47,414 nucleotides of DNA from Leuconostoc falkenbergense (GTDB taxonomy: Bacteria; Bacillota; Bacilli; Lactobacillales; Lactobacillaceae), in NCBI RefSeq assembly GCF_014634805.1, contig NZ_BMBS01000013.1:1-47414 (forward strand). The letters run 5' to 3'. Shown piece after piece: positions 9,697-17,956 of this stretch (its first letter is position 1; each line of letters opens with the position of its first letter). The notes beneath the pieces were generated by a model, which saw only the letters and a list, made by a program, of their open reading frames with translations, ran no database searches and had not been told where the DNA came from. The position numbers were made by a program, and so were the translations under genes.

Positions 9697-9730
9697 AAAC
9701 CACAAAATCAATAACGATTTTGTGGTTTTT
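9697..9730 (+). terminator. Terminator of prfC
   Basis: AAACCACAAAATC (9697-9709) pairs perfectly with GATTTTGTGGTTT (9716-9728) and runs into T residues, nine bases after the prfC stop. Confidence 0.88.
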
Positions 9731-9846
9731 GTTTGCCTTTTTGGTGATAAAATTGTGAATACATACGATAATATATTACATTTTAGGACAACAATGTGTT
9801 ATTATTACATGTGAAATAGTTAACGAAAGCAAGGGGAGAATATATC

Positions 9847-10754
9847 ATGGCTTTTCATATTGATGAAAATCACTATAATGAAGCATTAAAGTTTTTTATT
9901 AGGGAAAAGGGTGTGCCAGTAAAAATCATTTTGGCACACGCTGATATTTCACGTAGTCGTTTCTATGGTTATTTAAATGGGTCGGGTGATCTTGCAATGA
10001 GCAGATTACTCTCGATTTTGGAAGTGATTCATGTGTCACTTGACGAGTTTATGTTGTATGCGCGTTCATTAAAACCGGTCAATACCAACATGCAGTCACA
10101 ACCAGAAGCGCCAATTGTTGATGAAGCAATGGTGGAAAACGCATTACAAATATACAAACAAACCAAGGATGTTGCGGCGATTGGAACAGCTATTACACAA
10201 ATCAAAGCACATGATTCGGAAGAGGTTGCGGGAAAATTATTTAAAAAATTTTACCAACAGCTCGTAATATTTTGTGCAGACGTCATTATTTCTCGCTGAT
10301 GGATGCGAATTTGTTATTAGATATCATGGACAATCTACGCTACGAGGATTTGCAAACAATTTTACCGTTTGTACGCAAAACAATTATGCAACAACAAGCT
10401 TGTCAACAGGCTGGTTTCAAAATGGAAATCGTACGTCAACAAGCATTACTCACTGTAATCTATCGGTACACATTACGAGCGTTTCACGAAAAAGCAAATG
10501 ATGATACTAAGCGTGATTTTGATCTTGTTGATAGTCTTGAACCAGCTATCAGCGATTGGTATACGAACGTTATTCGTAAATTGATGACCGTGATAAAAAC
10601 ACTCATCGTTGTCGGTAATGAATATGAGGCGCGAGTGGCATACAATAACATTTTGGCAGCCGTTTATGCGATTCAACCACAATCGGCTTGGAATAATTAT
10701 GAGAAGCTCATGCACAATAACTTCAATGATTTCAAGACATACGCTATGCCATAA
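9847..10754 (+). pseudogene. Rgg/GadR/MutR-type HTH regulator, frameshifted
   Basis: Two overlapping reading frames read as one regulator of about 300 aa. Frame one (from ATG 9847, SD AAGGGGAG) carries an Rgg-like HTH (about residues 20-70: DISRSRFYGYLNGSGD, then LLSILEVIHVSLDEF) and the start of the helical sensor domain, and ends at 10299. From about 10245 the protein continues in the -1 frame as KILPTARNILCRRHYF and onward to 10754. The break coincides with a TTTAAAAAATTTT run at 10240-10252; one extra A restores a single ORF. In Rgg proteins the C-terminal domain binds a peptide pheromone. It could be a true pseudogene, a slippage-decoded gene or a sequence error. No short pheromone gene was recognised nearby. 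Confidence 0.75.
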
Positions 10755-10834
10755 CCTCATTTAATTCGGGATTCGCATTCAGTTTTGGTCGTGACTTATG
10801 TTAAAATGTAGTAACACCACATTGGAGAAAAATA

Positions 10835-11377
10835 ATGGCATATTACACACAACAACTTTTTAATGGCCAAAGAGATCGCATTTTGCGTGTCGTTGACGCT
10901 GCGGATGAAACGCAAGCAACAGCAGGCTTTATCCATATTTTTGACGAACGTCGCCCGTTTGATTTTGAATACGCAACGGAATTAAGTAATGGCGAAATGA
11001 CACAAGAGGAATTTGATGAACAGGGTGGTGCTGGCAACACATTCAGTGCCAATTTTATGCCTATTGCTCAAAATGAGGATGAAGAGATACCTGCAGAAGT
11101 GTTTGAAGAATGGGCTGGTCTAGTTGGACGAGAGTACGCCTTAATTCCTAACTTGCACATCAATATGTACCAACAATCACTCAAGGCAGAAATTGAAGAT
11201 ATTGATAAAGATACTTTTGAAGAACGTTTGATGGAGTTAATCACACGTGTGTTGGGCTCATCTGTTGTGGGCTTTGAAGAAAAGTCATTGACACTTTATC
11301 CCAGCTTCTTAATCCAAGAGCAACCTGAACAGGCTGAACCACAAGGCCCTTCAACGCAAATCATTTTACCAGAATAA
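10835..11377 (+). CDS. Conserved-looking protein of unknown function
   Basis: A 180-aa acidic soluble protein, ATG preceded by TTGGAGAAA. No signal peptide or membrane segment. It has a long Glu-rich centre (EEIPAEVFEEWAGLV) and a C-terminal tail rich in Gln/Glu/Pro (EQPEQAEPQGPSTQ). I do not recognise the family. It sits between the broken Rgg-type regulator and the folT riboswitch, with its own terminator, so it is its own transcription unit or a downstream target of the regulator. Coding is supported by the clean start, terminator and codon use similar to its neighbours. Confidence 0.75.
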   Translation: MAYYTQQLFNGQRDRILRVVDAADETQATAGFIHIFDERRPFDFEYATELSNGEMTQEEFDEQGGAGNTFSANFMPIAQNEDEEIPAEVFEEWAGLVGREYALIPNLHINMYQQSLKAEIEDIDKDTFEERLMELITRVLGSSVVGFEEKSLTLYPSFLIQEQPEQAEPQGPSTQIILPE

Positions 11378-11378
11378 G

Positions 11379-11404
11379 ACGCTGCCTAGAGGTGGCGTTT
11401 TTTT
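11379..11404 (+). terminator. Terminator after 10835 gene
   Basis: ACGCTGCC, a TAGA loop, then GGTGGCGT (two G-T pairs), followed by a run of T. It immediately follows the stop codon. Confidence 0.85.
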
Positions 11405-11485
11405 ACGAACAATTAGCTAACTTTAATACCAACGTTCGGTTCATTTGGTGTTACAATGTTCGTTGTCGATAAGACAAAATAAAAT

Positions 11486-11579
11486 CGGGGTAGATTGATG
11501 CGCGTTAAGTGCAGCGGAAACGGAATGTGGGTCGCTGACGAAACACGCTTGTGTGCGGTGCATCAATCACATTCACCAA
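11486..11579 (+). promoter_or_regulatory. THF (tetrahydrofolate) riboswitch
   Basis: It contains the folate-riboswitch signatures: TGCGCGTTAAGTG at 11499-11511, the GGAATGTGGGTCGC segment, CGAAACACGC, and GCGGTGCATCAATC near the 3' end. The closing stem GATTGATGC (11493-11501) pairs perfectly with GCATCAATC (11560-11568). It precedes a FolT-type transporter gene, the expected target of this class. Known THF riboswitches repress folate uptake or synthesis genes when folate is sufficient. Confidence 0.92.
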
Positions 11580-11599
11580 TATAATCATATAGGTGAACA

Positions 11600-11613
11600 C
11601 TCCACTCGGAGGT
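11600..11613 (+). promoter_or_regulatory. Hairpin sequestering folT ribosome site
   Basis: CTCC (11600-11603) can pair with GGAG (11608-11611), the folT Shine-Dalgarno, across an ACTC loop. TTCACC and GGTGAA (about 11572-11597) form an adjacent stem. No T-run follows, so the riboswitch probably acts on translation rather than by terminating transcription. Confidence 0.5.
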
Positions 11614-11621
11614 TCTTTATT

Positions 11622-12179
11622 ATGGAAAGTACATCGCGTACATGGGCGCTGTCAAAATTAGACACACGCCAATTTGTTGTTTTGGCATCTTTAATGGCCA
11701 TTGACATGGCGTTAAACAAATTCACTGTTGGGACGAACGTGCTACAAGTCAGCTTTTCGTTCGTGGCAATGTCTTTGATTGCCAAGTGGTATGGTCCGCT
11801 GTGGTCGATGTTGATTGCTGCCGTATTAGACGTGGTTAATATCACGATTGTTAATCCCGGTGTCTTCTTCATTGGGTTTACGTTGACGGCGGTTGTTTCA
11901 ACATTAATTTATGCGCTAGCTTATTATCGTCAAGATCACACAAGTCTATGGCGAATTATTGTTGCCGTTGGATTGGTGTTGCTCATCACTAACATTGTGA
12001 TGAACACAGCTTGGCTGGTAATCATGTATCATACAGCGCATGATTGGCCATCATTGGTGGCGTTCGCAATACCAAGAATTATCAAAAACTTAATTATGTA
12101 CCCAATCCAAGTTGCTATCACCTATTTCTTTCTAAATAATCCGGTGGTACGCCGCACAACAAAAATAATTTTTAGTTAA
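11622..12179 (+). CDS. folT: Folate ECF transporter S component
   Basis: A 185-aa integral membrane protein with about five to six hydrophobic helices. It shows the FolT hallmark pattern: MAIDMALNKFTVGTN...LQVSFSFVAMSLIAKWYGPLWSM early, and a C-terminal PRIIKNLIMYPIQV...YFF (arginine/lysine contact to the ECF energising module). It is the substrate-binding component that captures folate and docks with the shared EcfA/A'/T module, which is not in this window. The ATG at 11622 is chosen because GGAGG lies 8 nt upstream; a longer reading frame would run back into the riboswitch. The upstream THF riboswitch strongly supports folate as substrate. Confidence 0.93.
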   Translation: MESTSRTWALSKLDTRQFVVLASLMAIDMALNKFTVGTNVLQVSFSFVAMSLIAKWYGPLWSMLIAAVLDVVNITIVNPGVFFIGFTLTAVVSTLIYALAYYRQDHTSLWRIIVAVGLVLLITNIVMNTAWLVIMYHTAHDWPSLVAFAIPRIIKNLIMYPIQVAITYFFLNNPVVRRTTKIIFS

Positions 12180-12200
12180 ACAGCTTCGGCTGTTTTTTTG
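12178..12200 (+). terminator. UUCG-loop terminator of folT
   Basis: AACAGC, a TTCG tetraloop and GCTGTT, followed by seven T, overlapping the folT stop codon. Confidence 0.9.
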
Positions 12201-12213
12201 AAAGCAGGTTATT

Positions 12214-13026
12214 ATGACAAACGAATTTCCTCAAGTATTAACAATTGCCGGTTCTGATTCTGATGGCTCAGCTGGTATGCAAGCTGATTTACACACCTTT
12301 TTTATTCGTAAGACGTATGGCATGAGTGTTCTAGTGGCAGCTGTTGCGGGTAATTCTTACGGTATCCACGCAGCGGAAACATTACCATTGGCGTTTATTG
12401 ACCAACAGTTTGAGGCTTTGGCTGATGATTTTAAAATCAAAGCTAGTAAGACGGGAATGCTGTCTGATGCAGCTTTAATTGGTACGGTAGTTAAGGCATA
12501 TCAGACTTACGATTTTGGGCCATTGGTCGTTGATCCCGTTATTACTACGAAACATGGGACACAATTATTAGAAAATGAAGCGTTCAAAGCTTTGAAACAA
12601 CAGCTGCTACCATTGGCAACTGTTGCCACGCCTAATTTTTTTGAGGCACAATTGTTAACAGGACGAACAATTCAAAGCGAAACAGACCAAGCAGCGGCAG
12701 CACGGGACATTCAGGCACTAGGTGTTCAGAATGTCATTGTGAAAGGTTGGCATCATCAAGATGACCAACAAGAAGTTGCAGACTACGTGTTACTAGCTGA
12801 TGGATCAGATTTTTGGCTGCGCCATCCTTATTTTGATACGACACATATCAACGGTACGGGCGATACGTTAAGTGCCACCATTGCAGCTGAAATTGCCAAA
12901 GGACAGTCAGTCGCTAATGCCATTCGTATCGCGCACGATGTGACAACGGCAGCTATTGCTAGCGAAATAGCGGTTGGCCATCAATTTGGTCCAATTAATC
13001 ATTGGGCAGCTCAAAATATTGATTAA
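12214..13026 (+). CDS. ThiD/PdxK-like hydroxymethylpyrimidine or pyridoxal kinase
   Basis: A 270-aa ribokinase-fold kinase. The N-terminus LTIAGSDSDGSAGMQADLHTF is the ThiD/PdxK substrate site; the catalytic anion hole is NGTGDTLSA near residue 212. ThiD enzymes and the Bacillus ThiD-like pyridoxal kinase usually have Cys in the GTGC position, whereas this has the general ribokinase-superfamily Asp. This favours pyridoxal/pyridoxamine kinase over HMP-phosphate kinase, but the sequence alone cannot decide. The length is normal for the family. It follows folT by 34 nt, but a strong terminator lies between them, so it is separately transcribed or fed by read-through. No other thiamine gene is nearby. 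Confidence 0.85.
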   Translation: MTNEFPQVLTIAGSDSDGSAGMQADLHTFFIRKTYGMSVLVAAVAGNSYGIHAAETLPLAFIDQQFEALADDFKIKASKTGMLSDAALIGTVVKAYQTYDFGPLVVDPVITTKHGTQLLENEAFKALKQQLLPLATVATPNFFEAQLLTGRTIQSETDQAAAARDIQALGVQNVIVKGWHHQDDQQEVADYVLLADGSDFWLRHPYFDTTHINGTGDTLSATIAAEIAKGQSVANAIRIAHDVTTAAIASEIAVGHQFGPINHWAAQNID

Positions 13027-13066
13027 AAAAAGTGTGAGTTGATAAATTTCAACTCACACTTTTTTA
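13025..13066. terminator. Bidirectional terminator
   Basis: AAAAAAGTGTGAGTTGA pairs with TCAACTCACACTTTTTT around a short loop. It ends the kinase gene on the plus strand and the YczE-like gene on the minus strand, overlapping the stop of the latter. Confidence 0.9.
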
Positions 13067-13747
13067 GGCTTGGCCTGTGATATCACCATGGACAAGCCGT
13101 TTAAAAATATGTCGGTCGGCCCAAGCGATGTTACGACCTTGGAAAAGAAAAGATACAACTGTGCCTAGTCCTAAGGCCACAAGCTGGTGACTGAAAGGGA
13201 AACAGACTGCTGAAATACCAATGGCAACAGCAAAGTTACTCATTTGCGCTTTACTAGCATTGCCGTGAAAATAATCAAACCGTAAAATGTTGGTCAAGTC
13301 ATCAAGGGGATGTAGAATCCAATTGACACGCTGATAAATGGAGATAGCAACACCAATCGTCCACACCGCAAAAATATCGATTGGAAGTAACCACCACCAA
13401 GCAAGATGTCGAATGCCTAAGGAGACAAAGAGATTAGCAAAGACGCCAACCAACAAACTAAACGACATGCCAAACACAATATTGCCAATTAAACGGGGCC
13501 AATTAAAGTGCATGGCGAGCCACATGTTCAAGAAAGCGACACTCGTAGCAAAAAAAGCAAGGAATAAACTGATCGGCGCACCAGTTAGATTGGATAAATT
13601 GGCAGCACCAGCCGTCCAAGGAGCTGATCCCATTGCAGTTGCCACACTCAAACCATTTCCAAAAGAATTGATAATTAAAGATACAACGAAAAAACTAATT
13701 TTTTGTTTGTACCCTAACTGGTAAAATTGTCCGTCAATATAATACAT
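13064..13747 (-). CDS. YczE/YyaS/YitT-type membrane protein
   Basis: A 227-aa protein with about five to six membrane helices. The N-terminal LGYKQKISFFVVSLIINSFGNGLSVATAMGSAPWTAG resembles the YczE/YyaS family opening (SxGxAL...LGxxPW). The C-terminal cytoplasmic stretch is Arg/His rich. The start at 13747 is preceded by GAGGATG. The function of this family is not established; it is often found alone, as here. It diverges from adhE across a 337-bp region that holds the adhE regulatory sites. Family assignment is moderately firm. Confidence 0.75.
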   Translation of the reverse strand: MYYIDGQFYQLGYKQKISFFVVSLIINSFGNGLSVATAMGSAPWTAGAANLSNLTGAPISLFLAFFATSVAFLNMWLAMHFNWPRLIGNIVFGMSFSLLVGVFANLFVSLGIRHLAWWWLLPIDIFAVWTIGVAISIYQRVNWILHPLDDLTNILRFDYFHGNASKAQMSNFAVAIGISAVCFPFSHQLVALGLGTVVSFLFQGRNIAWADRHIFKRLVHGDITGQA

Positions 13748-13924
13748 GTCGTCTCATCCTCAAGCTAATATATTATCTTATTATAGCATTGTCGTCGTAA
13801 AGTGCTTGGTACATTTAGATTGAGAGTTCACGATTTCATAACATTTAGGGCGCAATGTTTACACTTTCTTCAAAGAATGGTTATATAATAAGCCGTAGGC
13901 GTAATATTAAAAAATATGCCGATA

Positions 13925-13942
13925 CTGTGATTAAGTACACAA
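13925..13942. promoter_or_regulatory. Candidate Rex redox-repressor site
   Basis: CTGTG-ATTAAGTA-CACAA fits the Rex layout TTGTG-N8-CACAA with one mismatch in an arm. It lies about 140 bp upstream of adhE, a classic Rex target in Firmicutes. Rex releases DNA when NADH is high, matching the role of AdhE in NADH re-oxidation. The sequence match is seen; binding is inferred. Confidence 0.6.
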
Positions 13943-13957
13943 TATTATTTCCGTGTT

Positions 13958-13971
13958 TGTAAGCGCTTGCA
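13958..13971. promoter_or_regulatory. cre site (CcpA) upstream of adhE
   Basis: TGTAAGCGCTTGCA matches every position of the cre consensus TGWAARCGYTWNCW. It lies 16 bp downstream of the Rex-like site and about 55 bp upstream of a TTGACA -35 (14026-14031). A cre in this position can activate or repress; for fermentation genes CcpA often activates. Confidence 0.75.
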
Positions 13972-14084
13972 AATGTACATTTATCAGGCGTTTAACAAAT
14001 AAAAATTAAAAGTGTTGCTTTTTCTTGACACTTATTATATACTTAGATTGTTAAGAAATGAGCAAACAAAAAGGAGCACAAATT

Positions 14085-16787
14085 ATGGCAGAAGCAACTG
14101 CAAAGAAGCCCGCTAAAAAGGTTTTGACACCTGAAGAAAAAGCTGAATTGACAGCTCAAGCTGAAAAAATGACGGCCGAATTGGTCGAAAAGTCACAAAA
14201 AGCTTTGGCAGAATTTTCAACATTTTCACAGGAACAGGTTGACAAAATTGTTGCCGCAATGGCATTAGCTGGTTCTGAAAATTCACTATTGTTGGCCCAT
14301 GAAGCCCACGATGAAACTGGTCGAGGTGTTGTTGAAGATAAAGATACCAAGAACCGTTTTGCCTCTGAATCCGTTTATAACGCGATTAAGTTTGACAAGA
14401 CAGTTGGCGTTATCAATGAAGATAAAATCCAAGGAAAGGTTGAATTAGCAGCACCACTTGGTGTATTAGCTGGTATCGTACCAACAACTAATCCAACGTC
14501 AACAACGATTTTTAAGTCAATGTTGACAGCTAAGACGCGTAATACGATTATCTTCGCATTCCACCCACAAGCACAAAAGTCATCAGTTCACGCTGCACAA
14601 ATCGTTTATGAAGCAGCTGTGAAAGCTGGTGCACCCAAGAACTTTATCCAATGGATTGAAAAGCCTTCAATCTACGCTACAACTGCTTTAATTCAAAATC
14701 ATGGCATCGCTTCAATCTTGGCCACTGGTGGTCCATCAATGGTTAACGCCGCTTTGAAGTCAGGAAACCCATCAATGGGTGTTGGTGCTGGTAATGGTGC
14801 TATCTACTTGGATGCAACCGTAGATACTGACCGCGCTGTGTCAGACTTACTTTTGTCAAAGCGTTTTGATAATGGTATGATCTGTGCCACTGAAAACTCA
14901 GCGGTTATCCAAGCGCCAATTTACGACGAAGTTTTGGCTAAATTACAAGAACAAGGTGCTTACCTTGTGCCTAAGAAAGACTACAAGAAGATTGCTGATT
15001 ACGTCTTCAAGCCAAACGCCGAAGGTTTCGGTGTAGCCGGACCAGTTGCTGGTATGTCAGGTCGTTGGATTGCTGAACAAGCTGGTGTTAAGATTCCTGA
15101 AGGCAAAGATGTTTTGCTGTTCGAGTTGGATCAAAAGAACATTGGTGAAGCTTTGTCATCAGAAAAGTTGTCACCATTATTGTCAATTTATAAAGTTGAA
15201 AAGCGTGAAGAAGCCATTGAAACAGTTCAATCATTGTTGAACTATCAAGGTGCTGGTCACAACGCCGCTATCCAAATTGGTTCACAAGATGACCCATTCA
15301 TCAAAGAATATGCTGATGCAATCGGTGCATCACGTATCTTAGTTAACCAACCAGATTCAATTGGTGGTGTTGGTGATATCTATACAGATGCTATGCGTCC
15401 ATCATTGACGCTTGGTACCGGATCATGGGGGAAGAATTCATTGTCTCACAACTTGTCAACATACGACTTGCTTAACATCAAAACTGTTGCACGTCGTCGT
15501 AACCGTCCACAGTGGATCCGTTTGCCTAAGGAAGTTTATTATGAAGCAAACGCGATTACTTACTTGCAAGAATTACCATCAGTTAAGCGCGCCTTCATCG
15601 TGGCTGACCCTGGTATGGTGCAATTCGGCTTCGTTGGTAAGGTTTTGAGCCAACTTGAATTGCGTCAAGAACAAGTCGAAACAAACATCTACGGTTCAGT
15701 TAAGCCTGATCCAACTTTGTCACAAGCAGTTGAAATTGCACGTCAAATGGCTGATTTTAAGCCTGACACAGTGATTTTGCTTGGTGGTGGTTCAGCATTG
15801 GATGCTGGTAAGATTGGTCGTTTCTTGTACGAATATTCAACACGTCATGAAGGTATCTTGGAAGATAATGATGCTATCAAAGACTTGTTTACAGAACTAC
15901 AACAAAAGTTCATGGATATCCGTAAGCGTATTGTTAAGTTCTACCATGCACGTTTGACGCAAATGGTTGCAATTCCAACCACATCAGGTACTGGTTCAGA
16001 AGTGACACCATTCGCGGTTATCACTGATGATGAAACACACGTTAAGTACCCATTGGCCGACTATGAATTAACACCTGAAGTTGCCATTGTTGATCCAGAA
16101 TTCGTGATGACTGTACCAAAGCGCACAGTTGCATTCTCTGGTTTGGATGCTTTGTCACACGCCTTGGAATCATACGTTTCAGTAATGGCCTCAGAATTTA
16201 CACGTCCTTGGGCTTTGCAAGCTATTAAGTTGATTTTTGATAACTTGGCTGATTCTTATCACTATGATCCAAAGAACCCAACTAAAGAAGGTCAAAACGC
16301 ACGTACAAAGATGCACTATGCCTCAACTTTGGCAGGTATGTCATTTGCTAACGCCTTCTTGGGTATCAACCACGCCTTGGCCCACAAGACTGGTGGTGAA
16401 TTCGAATTGCCACACGGTTTGGCCATTGCGATTGCAATGCCACATGTGATTAAGTTTAATGCCGTAACTGGTAACGTAAAGCGTACACCTTATCCACGCT
16501 ACGAAACTTATACAGCACAAAAGGACTATGCTGACATCGCGCGTTTCCTTGGTTTGAAGGGTAACACAGATGTTGAATTGGTTGATTCATTGATTGCAGC
16601 TGTTAAGGATTTGGCTGCGTCAGTTGAAGTTAACCAAACATTGTCAGGCAACGGCGTTGACAAGAAGCACTTTGACGATTCTTTGGATAGCTTGATTGAT
16701 TTGGTTTACAATGACCAAACAACACCAGGTAACCCACGCCAACCTAGTTTGGCAGAAATTAAGCAATTGTTGAAAGATCAATTTTAA
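14085..16787 (+). CDS. adhE: Bifunctional acetaldehyde-CoA/alcohol dehydrogenase
   Basis: A 900-aa two-domain enzyme that converts acetyl-CoA to acetaldehyde and then ethanol, consuming two NADH. This is the main electron sink of heterofermentation. The N-terminal aldehyde dehydrogenase domain carries the catalytic Cys in FDNGMICATENS (about C267). The C-terminal iron-dependent alcohol dehydrogenase has GGGSALDAGK, TTSGTGSEVTPF and metal-binding His in NHALAHKTGGEFELPHG. The ATG at 14085 is chosen over 14058 because AAGGAG lies 8 nt before it. An Ala/Lys-rich N-terminal extension (EATAKKPAKKVLTPEEK) precedes the ALDH fold. Codon use is strongly biased (GGT, AAG, TTG), as in highly expressed genes. 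Candidate Rex and cre sites lie upstream, and it is a single-gene unit. Confidence 0.97.
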   Translation: MAEATAKKPAKKVLTPEEKAELTAQAEKMTAELVEKSQKALAEFSTFSQEQVDKIVAAMALAGSENSLLLAHEAHDETGRGVVEDKDTKNRFASESVYNAIKFDKTVGVINEDKIQGKVELAAPLGVLAGIVPTTNPTSTTIFKSMLTAKTRNTIIFAFHPQAQKSSVHAAQIVYEAAVKAGAPKNFIQWIEKPSIYATTALIQNHGIASILATGGPSMVNAALKSGNPSMGVGAGNGAIYLDATVDTDRAVSDLLLSKRFDNGMICATENSAVIQAPIYDEVLAKLQEQGAYLVPKKDYKKIADYVFKPNAEGFGVAGPVAGMSGRWIAEQAGVKIPEGKDVLLFELDQKNIGEALSSEKLSPLLSIYKVEKREEAIETVQSLLNYQGAGHNAAIQIGSQDDPFIKEYADAIGASRILVNQPDSIGGVGDIYTDAMRPSLTLGTGSWGKNSLSHNLSTYDLLNIKTVARRRNRPQWIRLPKEVYYEANAITYLQELPSVKRAFIVADPGMVQFGFVGKVLSQLELRQEQVETNIYGSVKPDPTLSQAVEIARQMADFKPDTVILLGGGSALDAGKIGRFLYEYSTRHEGILEDNDAIKDLFTELQQKFMDIRKRIVKFYHARLTQMVAIPTTSGTGSEVTPFAVITDDETHVKYPLADYELTPEVAIVDPEFVMTVPKRTVAFSGLDALSHALESYVSVMASEFTRPWALQAIKLIFDNLADSYHYDPKNPTKEGQNARTKMHYASTLAGMSFANAFLGINHALAHKTGGEFELPHGLAIAIAMPHVIKFNAVTGNVKRTPYPRYETYTAQKDYADIARFLGLKGNTDVELVDSLIAAVKDLAASVEVNQTLSGNGVDKKHFDDSLDSLIDLVYNDQTTPGNPRQPSLAEIKQLLKDQF

Positions 16788-16800
16788 TTAATGTTCATGA

Positions 16801-16832
16801 AAAACACACACAACATGAGTTGTGTGTGTTTT
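16801..16832. terminator. Terminator of adhE, bidirectional
   Basis: AAAACACACACAAC (16801-16814) pairs perfectly with GTTGTGTGTGTTTT (16819-16832) around ATGA. It serves adhE on the plus strand and the small membrane-protein gene on the minus strand, whose stop codon it overlaps. Confidence 0.92.
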
Positions 16833-16989
16833 ATTGTGTCATCACATAAATCAATAATGCAATTATCACGATGATAACCAAAATTATAGTGCCCTTAATT
16901 GATAGTAAGCTCAATCCACGCTCTGCGTGGTTGGTGACATCGTTTAAAGTATCATCTAAATCATTGCGACCAAAACTGTCTTTTTTCAT
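16831..16989 (-). CDS. 52-aa single-helix membrane protein
   Basis: A short gene with a good ribosome site (GGAGAACGAC before ATG at 16989). The product begins MKKDSFGRNDLDDTLNDVTN, a polar acidic stretch. A single hydrophobic helix follows (TIILVIIVIIALLIYVM, about residues 34-50) and the protein ends in TQ. No family is recognised. It fills the otherwise empty 335-bp space between adhE and the YagU-like gene and ends at the shared bidirectional terminator. Coding is supported by the start signals and the clear amphipathic/transmembrane organisation, but not by homology. Confidence 0.6.
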   Translation of the reverse strand: MKKDSFGRNDLDDTLNDVTNHAERGLSLLSIKGTIILVIIVIIALLIYVMTQ

Positions 16990-17121
16990 GTCGTTCTCCA
17001 AAGGGTAAGTTGACGGGATATATTTATCTGATTGCTAGATATTGTAATGCAAATTAATGAGGAATACCAGTTGTAATAAAAAACAAAGGATAAGTTTATC
17101 CTTTGTGTGTCAAACTTAGCA

Positions 17122-17661
17122 TTAAATATTTTCAAGATGACCTTTTTTATCTTTAGCGATTAAGTAGTAAACGGTTGCGGCAATTGACCATGCCCAAACG
17201 ATATGTCCCCAGAATTCTGAGAAATGTTCATCGAATGGTTGATGCCATGGTGCAGGGACAGTTCCAAAGGCGGGCATCAAGATGACGTGCCACACAATCC
17301 AAAGAACGATACCATAAGCGGCACCTTGCCACAAGCCAATTTTTGACCAGTATTGTGATACAAAAACGTACAAGACTGAAAAGGCGATAGCAAATGAAAA
17401 GTGCAAAATTAAGGTGAACCAGAAAACTTTTTGATCTTGTGAATAGTAGAAGTAAGATTCAACTAATTTTTTTGGGATACCTAATTGCATGGCCATGTGT
17501 TGTGGCGGATTAATCAGGTTACGGGCAATTGTACGAGGTGGAAAAATATTTTCCCAACCAATTTTGACCATGCCGGAAATCATACCGGCGATGAAACCGT
17601 ACCAGACACTTTTGATAATGATTTCTTTGAGACTAGCCTTTGGCTTATTTAAAACAAACAT
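17122..17661 (-). CDS. YagU-family inner membrane protein (DUF1440)
   Basis: A 179-aa protein with about four membrane helices. It shows YagU-like features: GFIAGMISGMVKIGWENIFPPRT early, and GTVPAPWHQPFDEHFSEFWGHIVWAWSIA late. E. coli YagU has been linked to acid resistance; the molecular function is unknown. The ATG at 17661 is preferred over a GTG at 17667 because AAGGAG sits 7 nt upstream of it. A cre-like sequence lies upstream at 17708. It reads alone on the minus strand. Confidence 0.85.
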   Translation of the reverse strand: MFVLNKPKASLKEIIIKSVWYGFIAGMISGMVKIGWENIFPPRTIARNLINPPQHMAMQLGIPKKLVESYFYYSQDQKVFWFTLILHFSFAIAFSVLYVFVSQYWSKIGLWQGAAYGIVLWIVWHVILMPAFGTVPAPWHQPFDEHFSEFWGHIVWAWSIAATVYYLIAKDKKGHLENI

Positions 17662-17707
17662 CAACACTCTCCTTAAAATGTGAATAAAATAACAAACAAA
17701 TACTAAT

Positions 17708-17721
17708 TGTAAACGTTTATC
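17708..17721. promoter_or_regulatory. Weak cre-like site upstream of YagU-like gene
   Basis: TGTAAACGTTTATC agrees with the cre consensus in twelve of fourteen positions, failing at the last two. It lies 47 bp upstream of the gene start. It is possible but much weaker than the adhE site. Confidence 0.3.
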
Positions 17722-17956
17722 AATTAGTTGTCAAGACAAGAAGTTGCAGTAGCTATTATCATCAAAAAAATAGGACAAAAAACCGCGACACCATTTTGAT
17801 ACAAACAAAAAGCCACCCAATTAATTAGTAAAATTTGATAGCTTTAAAATGAGTATTATTGTCTTCCGATTTAAGTCTCGGAGCTCTTACACTAACAAAT
17901 AGATAGTTATTATGAGAAATAGTGAACATGAAATCACATATTACCACAGGTTAAAA

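Noticed and set aside
17662-17956. Search for a gnd terminator or small gene in the space after gnd
   Set aside because: Only a weak CCGA/TCGG hairpin and no coding frame with a ribosome site were found, so nothing is reported beyond the weak cre-like site.
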